The notes under the pieces were generated by a model. The model was given only the letters and a program-made list of their open reading frames with translations. It was not told where the DNA came from and ran no database searches. Position numbers and translations under genes: made by a program. A stretch of DNA of 64,000 nucleotides from Orbilia blumenaviensis (lineage: Eukaryota > Ascomycota > Orbiliomycetes > Orbiliales > Orbiliaceae). This document shows, piece after piece, positions 59,929 to 64,000 of this stretch (positions within the stretch are counted from its first letter, which is position 1; the number at the start of each line of letters is the position of its first letter). The stretch covers positions 496,001 through 560,000 of the forward strand of contig JAVHNS010000018.1 in assembly GCA_036872755.1 (NCBI GenBank). Reading direction: 5' to 3'.

Positions 59929-61200
59929 ATGACTGTCGCCGCCTCACCGCCGTCCCTGACGACCCTGCTTTCGACGCTTACCACATCCCTAACATCAACT
60001 GCCAACTCCCTCCCATCTGCTCCTACTACATCGCAGTCGTCTGGTCTATCACTACTTGATCTTAAGAATGACGTCTTCCTATCATATCTCCACCATTTAT
60101 CATACCTTCTACTATTTCGGATACGGAATAGGTCGTTAGGTGTCCCCAGCACCACAGACAAAGATGGTGATGCTGTTGTTGCAGGAGATACAACTGGAGC
60201 GGAAGAATTGCTGTCGACGCTCGCGACATTGCGGCTGTGGTTAGAGAAGGGTGTGAAGCCGTGCGAGAACAAGCTAAAGTATCAGATTGAGAAGGTACTA
60301 AAAGCGGCCAGCGAATGGGAAAGGGAGAAGGTTAGGTTGGAGAAGGCTAAGGAGGAAGCCGAGAACGATGAAGACGATGAAGATGATGATGAGGACGGTA
60401 GTAGTGGTAGTGATGGTGGCTCCGACGAGGAGATCGACTCCGATGAAGAAATAACCTCCGAATCAGACACCGACCTCCCCAAAACCCTCAACTACGACTC
60501 CGACGATCTATCCTCCAAGCCGCACTCAAAATCAAAATCCATACCAGCAACAGCAACTCTCAAAAACGCGCTAAGCTACCGTCCAAACCCCTCTTCACTC
60601 GCAAAACCTGCGTCTGCATCTTTACCTTCTAAGGGCATGGATAGCTCCGCAAAAGATGGGGTGTATAGACCCCCCAAGCTTAATCCGGTTGTTATGCCGT
60701 CTGCGCCGTCTACTACGGAAATGAACGACCCGGATGCGAAGAAACGTGGAGGAGAGGGGAGGAAGCAGAAAGCAAGGGTTATTGACGAATACCTTGCGTC
60801 TATGCCTGGTGCTGCGCCTGTCGCCGAACCAAGTATTGGTTCTAACGTTGGGAGGCTAGGCCGCACCAAGACTGCGCGTGAGAGAGAGGAAGAACGTGAA
60901 CGACGGGACTATGAAGAGTCGAACTTCGTGAGATTGCCGGGATTGACTAAGAAAGAGAAGAGGGAGAAGGGGAGGCGGGAGGCTGGAAGAGGAAAGGAAT
61001 GGGGTGGTGAAGATTGGGGCAGTATTGAGAAGGGCATGGGATTGGATAGGATTGAGAGGCTGACGAAAAGGAAAGACGGGGGTGGAATGTTGGCAAGGAG
61101 TAGGAAGAGAGGGGCCGATATTGAGGGCGAGGCGCGGATCGGTGAGAGATTCGAAAAGAGGAGAAAAGTTGTGGATAGGGAAAGGAGGAGAAGGGGCTAA
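59929..61200 (+). CDS. LCP5: Lcp5/neuroguidin-type U3 snoRNP-associated protein
   Basis: Intronless, 423 aa. The N-terminal third is helical and matches the Sas10/Utp3/C1D domain (SLLDLKNDVFLSYLHHLSYL, LRLWLEKGVKPCENKLKYQI). A long Glu/Asp/Ser-rich acidic tract follows (about 140-185), then the conserved LSYRPNPSSL and DGVYRPPKLNPV motifs typical of Lcp5. A basic C-terminus (AREREEERERRDYEESNFVR, KRKDGGGMLARSRKRG) suits nucleolar localisation. Lcp5 acts in 18S rRNA processing with the U3 snoRNP. Neuroguidin is its animal homologue. Confidence 0.9.
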   Translation: MTVAASPPSLTTLLSTLTTSLTSTANSLPSAPTTSQSSGLSLLDLKNDVFLSYLHHLSYLLLFRIRNRSLGVPSTTDKDGDAVVAGDTTGAEELLSTLATLRLWLEKGVKPCENKLKYQIEKVLKAASEWEREKVRLEKAKEEAENDEDDEDDDEDGSSGSDGGSDEEIDSDEEITSESDTDLPKTLNYDSDDLSSKPHSKSKSIPATATLKNALSYRPNPSSLAKPASASLPSKGMDSSAKDGVYRPPKLNPVVMPSAPSTTEMNDPDAKKRGGEGRKQKARVIDEYLASMPGAAPVAEPSIGSNVGRLGRTKTAREREEERERRDYEESNFVRLPGLTKKEKREKGRREAGRGKEWGGEDWGSIEKGMGLDRIERLTKRKDGGGMLARSRKRGADIEGEARIGERFEKRRKVVDRERRRRG

Positions 61201-61987
61201 GCTCATGGCTAGGGACTGCTCTATAGCCATCAAATAGATCATTTGTAACAGATGTACGAGTTGTAGGATATTGGCGAATTCACACGCACTTGAACTTGAA
61301 CTTTTCTTACATCCCATTTAGTCTCGGCCCCAGACGCTGTTGACCGCCATCCCATTGAGCTTTTATTACTGGCTATAATTATGATATTTTGCAAACGAAA
61401 TCATTAAGAGAAGCACTAAAACTATGTTAACTCGTAACAAATTTGTGTGCCAGACTATTACTAAAGAGATGGTCGCTACAAACCTTGAGTTGTCAGCTGT
61501 CAGTTCTATCGTAAAAATCTCAGCTACAAGCGTAAGAAGAGATCTGCTCGTGCTTTTGCTTGTACATATCCTTTTAACGTGATAGTATAACGGTATGCTT
61601 AGATCTAACTACTTAAAAACCAAGCAAGTTAAGGGCGTTTGCGCGAAATAATGTGGCGTAATTACAGTTTTCGGAGCTCCGATTTCTCATTAGCAGTTGG
61701 CGGCGTTTGGTTCCCTTACCTAGTTGGATGCCGAAATCCTTTGCCTTCAGCGCCGTTCTTCGGGGCGAGTCGAAATCTGTGTTGTTCAGTTCAAATTACA
61801 ACAAGTCCTCCTGCTCGTGGAGCTAAAGGTGCCAACGTAGCTCAATGACACTAAATAGGTAGTCGGTATATACCGTAGCATCTGACCACGAGTTTGTTCG
61901 CTCACTAACTGAGCAAGGATACGTATTCATCCGCGTCTATAGAGATTGCGCTCGTCCTCATTTCGACTGGCCAGGAGATAAACCCGA
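61201..61987. other. Intergenic
   Basis: Spacer between two co-oriented genes. A 69-codon frame at 61639-61848 (+) lacks support. Nothing else is seen. Confidence 0.5.
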
Positions 61988-62774
61988 ATGAAAATCTCGC
62001 TTGGGCTTTCCCGCCGCATTATCTGCCACCCCACTAGCTTTGCGGCATTACACCATCTGTATCCCCACCCCTTCCTGTCAGGATCCATTAGGTCTCGTCG
62101 CAACTTCTCCAGTCAGGAACCAAACATCAATCCTTTCAAGTACACTGGGATCAGCAGAGACTCAAATAACCCTCCTGTACCTGATAGACCGGATCCACCG
62201 AGACCAAAAATGGAGGTTTTCTCGATCGCAGACTTGAAGAGAATCGGAAGGGATGAGTTGGCTGAACAGCTGCTGAAAGGCGCGGATGAAGCTGCGCAAG
62301 GCAGTAATAGCGCAGCGAAGAAGGAAAAGATCGCTATTGTAGATGTCCGAGATTCCGGTAAGTTGGTTCTGGGAACCCGCTTTGCAAACGATAGACTTAA
62401 TTGTTGTATCACCAGACTTCATTGGCGGCCATCTGGTTGGGTGTTTACACCGCCCTTCGTCGACGTTTGCTACAAAATTGGACGACTTGATAGAAGAATT
62501 GAAAGATCACGACAAAGTTGTTTTTCACTGTGCGCTATCCCAGCAGAGAGGTCCTTCTGCGGCATTGAAGTATATCAGGGAAAAGAAAGCATTGGAGGCA
62601 AGGAAAAGGGTGGCTAGTAGTGAAGAGGATGAGCTACTTTATAAGAATGTGGGGAAGAAAGTCGATCAAGAGGTCCTAGTGCTTGAGGGAGGGTTTGTGG
62701 AGTGGCAGCAGAAGTATGGGGGTGATAAGAGGCTAACCGAAAGCTGGAGAAAGGAGATCTGGGAAGAGTATTAG
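61988..62774 (+). CDS. Cdc25-like rhodanese-domain protein
   Basis: Two exons, 61988-62357 and 62416-62774, give 242 aa. Residues about 75-230 form a single rhodanese domain of the Cdc25/Acr2/Ych1 kind: IAIVDVRDS, DFIGGHLVG, and the active loop HCALSQQRGPSAA with Cys162 and Arg168 (Cx5R). The loop length suits phosphatase or arsenate-reductase activity rather than classical sulfurtransferase, but substrate is unknown. The first 45 residues are basic and Ser-rich with RSRRNFSSQ, a typical mitochondrial presequence end. A second in-frame Met (KMEVFSIADL, near 62210) begins at the domain edge and resembles the start of cytosolic homologues, so two forms are possible. Confidence 0.85.
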
Positions 62775-62880
62775 CAGGTTTCGGTACTCAGCCAATGGTG
62801 AATTATATACATCGATATCATATCTATATACGAAGGCGTCAATTTCCATTATAATTTTACTCAGGTAGCTACTCTTCTGT

Positions 62881-64000
62881 CTAAACAGGCCTCCCTCGGC
62901 TCCTCGGGCGTCCACGTGGACGGCCGCGGCCGCGGCTGGGGGAGCTAGCTTGATTTCGGCTCGGACCTGGATTATAAACCTCATCGTCATCTTCAGTAGT
63001 AGGAGATTCCACATCTGAGCTATCCGGGGCCCCTGCAGATACCTCACTGCTAGTAATATGTGACGTCTCTGAACCGTGATTTCCGGTATTCCGGAATTCA
63101 TTAACGCGGTTAAACATATTACTGAGAATAGCATCGCGGTTCAGGGTCCGAACGCTAGGAGGTTTCTGGACTGACTCTTCACTCGGGCCTTGAGATTTCT
63201 CCTCTTCCTCTTCCTCCTCTATAGGGCCCAGGACCTTGATGCTTTGCCATGCCTCTTTCTCCTCTTCCTGGGCTGGCGCCTCAAAATTCTGAGCCTGGAA
63301 CTGGGGCCCGTCATTTTGCGTTGAGTATTCGATTTCCATTATGCCATTAGCATTCGAGTTTGAAGAAACACTATCTTGGGCGATCCCCTCCGGCTCAGCG
63401 ACCCCGCCATCGATGTTATTTTCCTCCGCTGGAATAGTTGGTTCTTCAAGCTCAATATCTCCTCCTTGTAGACGCCCCGAAGCCAGTAATGTATTTGCAT
63501 CGAGGGACGGCGACTCGAAGTTGCTCTCCGCGCTATTTATAGGCGCGATGTTGTCCAATACATCATTCACACTTTGCAAGTCATCAAACTGTGGCCCCTG
63601 TGGCCCGGGCTCAAGCGCTAGCTCTGACTGAAATTGCTGCTGATCCCCAAGTTGCCCTGTTCTCACCATGACATCTCTGACGGCCTTCTTTGCCATCTCT
63701 GCCTCAGTGTTAGACACCGCCTTTGCTCCAGTTCTTATATCATCCGCTGTTTGTGGCGTAAGCAACCCAGCTCTGACTTCTCTTCTAATTCTTAACTCTC
63801 CTAGTGCGTTTGCAAGAGCGTATGGACCCCATTGCGATATTTGATGACTTGCCAGTTCTGCAGCCTGTGTTGATGTCAACATATTCATCTCCAAATGTAG
63901 TCTTTGAGAAGCAATTCTATTTAAGACAGATCGGACTGCAGCCCCAATACTAGAATTAGAAACTATTTGAGCGACGTCTGCAACTGTAATGCCGATGTTG
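62881..64000 (-). CDS. Hypothetical protein with AT-hook-like tail (5'-partial)
   Basis: The frame is open from the window edge to TAG at 62881; the start lies outside. At least 373 residues are visible. The first part is helical and Ala-rich (AELASHQISQWGPYALANAL, AEMAKKAVRDVMVRTG). The middle is acidic and disordered, with a run of eight Glu near EEEEEEEEKSQGP. The C-terminus is a Gly/Arg/Pro tail with several GRP cores (SRGRGRPRGRPRSRGRPV), which is AT-hook-like and suggests binding to the minor groove of AT-rich DNA. I do not recognise the N-terminal family. A chromatin or transcription role is inference. Confidence 0.7.
   Translation of the reverse strand, partial: NIGITVADVAQIVSNSSIGAAVRSVLNRIASQRLHLEMNMLTSTQAAELASHQISQWGPYALANALGELRIRREVRAGLLTPQTADDIRTGAKAVSNTEAEMAKKAVRDVMVRTGQLGDQQQFQSELALEPGPQGPQFDDLQSVNDVLDNIAPINSAESNFESPSLDANTLLASGRLQGGDIELEEPTIPAEENNIDGGVAEPEGIAQDSVSSNSNANGIMEIEYSTQNDGPQFQAQNFEAPAQEEEKEAWQSIKVLGPIEEEEEEEKSQGPSEESVQKPPSVRTLNRDAILSNMFNRVNEFRNTGNHGSETSHITSSEVSAGAPDSSDVESPTTEDDDEVYNPGPSRNQASSPSRGRGRPRGRPRSRGRPV

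Noticed and set aside
1..64000. tRNA, rRNA, CRISPR array or intact transposon
   Set aside because: No tRNA B-box with a matching cloverleaf, no regular spaced repeats, and no transposase or reverse-transcriptase motifs were found by eye; degraded elements may still be missed.

Overview
The window looks like nuclear DNA of a filamentous ascomycete (Pezizomycotina). Most genes are split by short introns (about 50-110 nt) with GTAAGT-like donors, CTAAC/CTAAT-like branch sites and TAG/CAG acceptors. The conserved proteins (kinesin-1, acylcarnitine carrier, Trm4/Ncl1, Lcp5, Ubc7-type E2) are of fungal type. The mix of F-box/LRR-like proteins, mucin-like secreted proteins and DUF7908-like surface proteins would suit an early-diverging lineage such as Orbiliomycetes, but that placement is inference. 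Genes are sparse: about 21 plus one remnant in 64 kb, separated by AT-rich gaps of up to about 3.7 kb.

Left part (1-16 kb): a partial Thr/Glu-rich repeat surface protein (-), an unrecognised conserved-looking protein (+), the mitochondrial carnitine/acylcarnitine carrier (+), and two secreted minus-strand genes related to subtilisin-like proteases. One is a proteinase-K-like protein with no propeptide, Phe in place of the catalytic Ser and Asp in place of the oxyanion Asn. The other, upstream in the direction of transcription, is a free-standing I9 propeptide/inhibitor-like protein. Together they are the most interesting signal here.

Middle (16-43 kb): kinesin-1 heavy chain, an unrecognised 453-aa protein, the tRNA m5C methyltransferase Ncl1/Trm4, a single-pass Cys-rich membrane protein with an apparently non-canonical splice acceptor, a Pth11-like seven-helix receptor, a secreted S33 tripeptidyl-peptidase-type enzyme, a perfect 34-bp inverted repeat, an ATZ/TRZ-type amidohydrolase and a small beta-trefoil protein resembling I66 serine-protease inhibitors.

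Right part (43-64 kb): a minus-strand block of LRR-like and F-box proteins (one gene remnant, an LRR-like protein, an F-box plus nucleotidyltransferase-like protein, a mucin-like DUF7908-type secreted protein and a classical F-box/LRR protein). Housekeeping genes follow: a Ubc7/UBE2G1-type E2, the Lcp5/neuroguidin ribosome-biogenesis factor, a Cdc25-like rhodanese with a likely mitochondrial presequence, and a partial AT-hook-tailed protein.

Exon boundaries were derived by hand from reading-frame continuity and splice consensus, and most close to an exact codon count. No rRNA, tRNA, CRISPR array or intact transposon was recognised.
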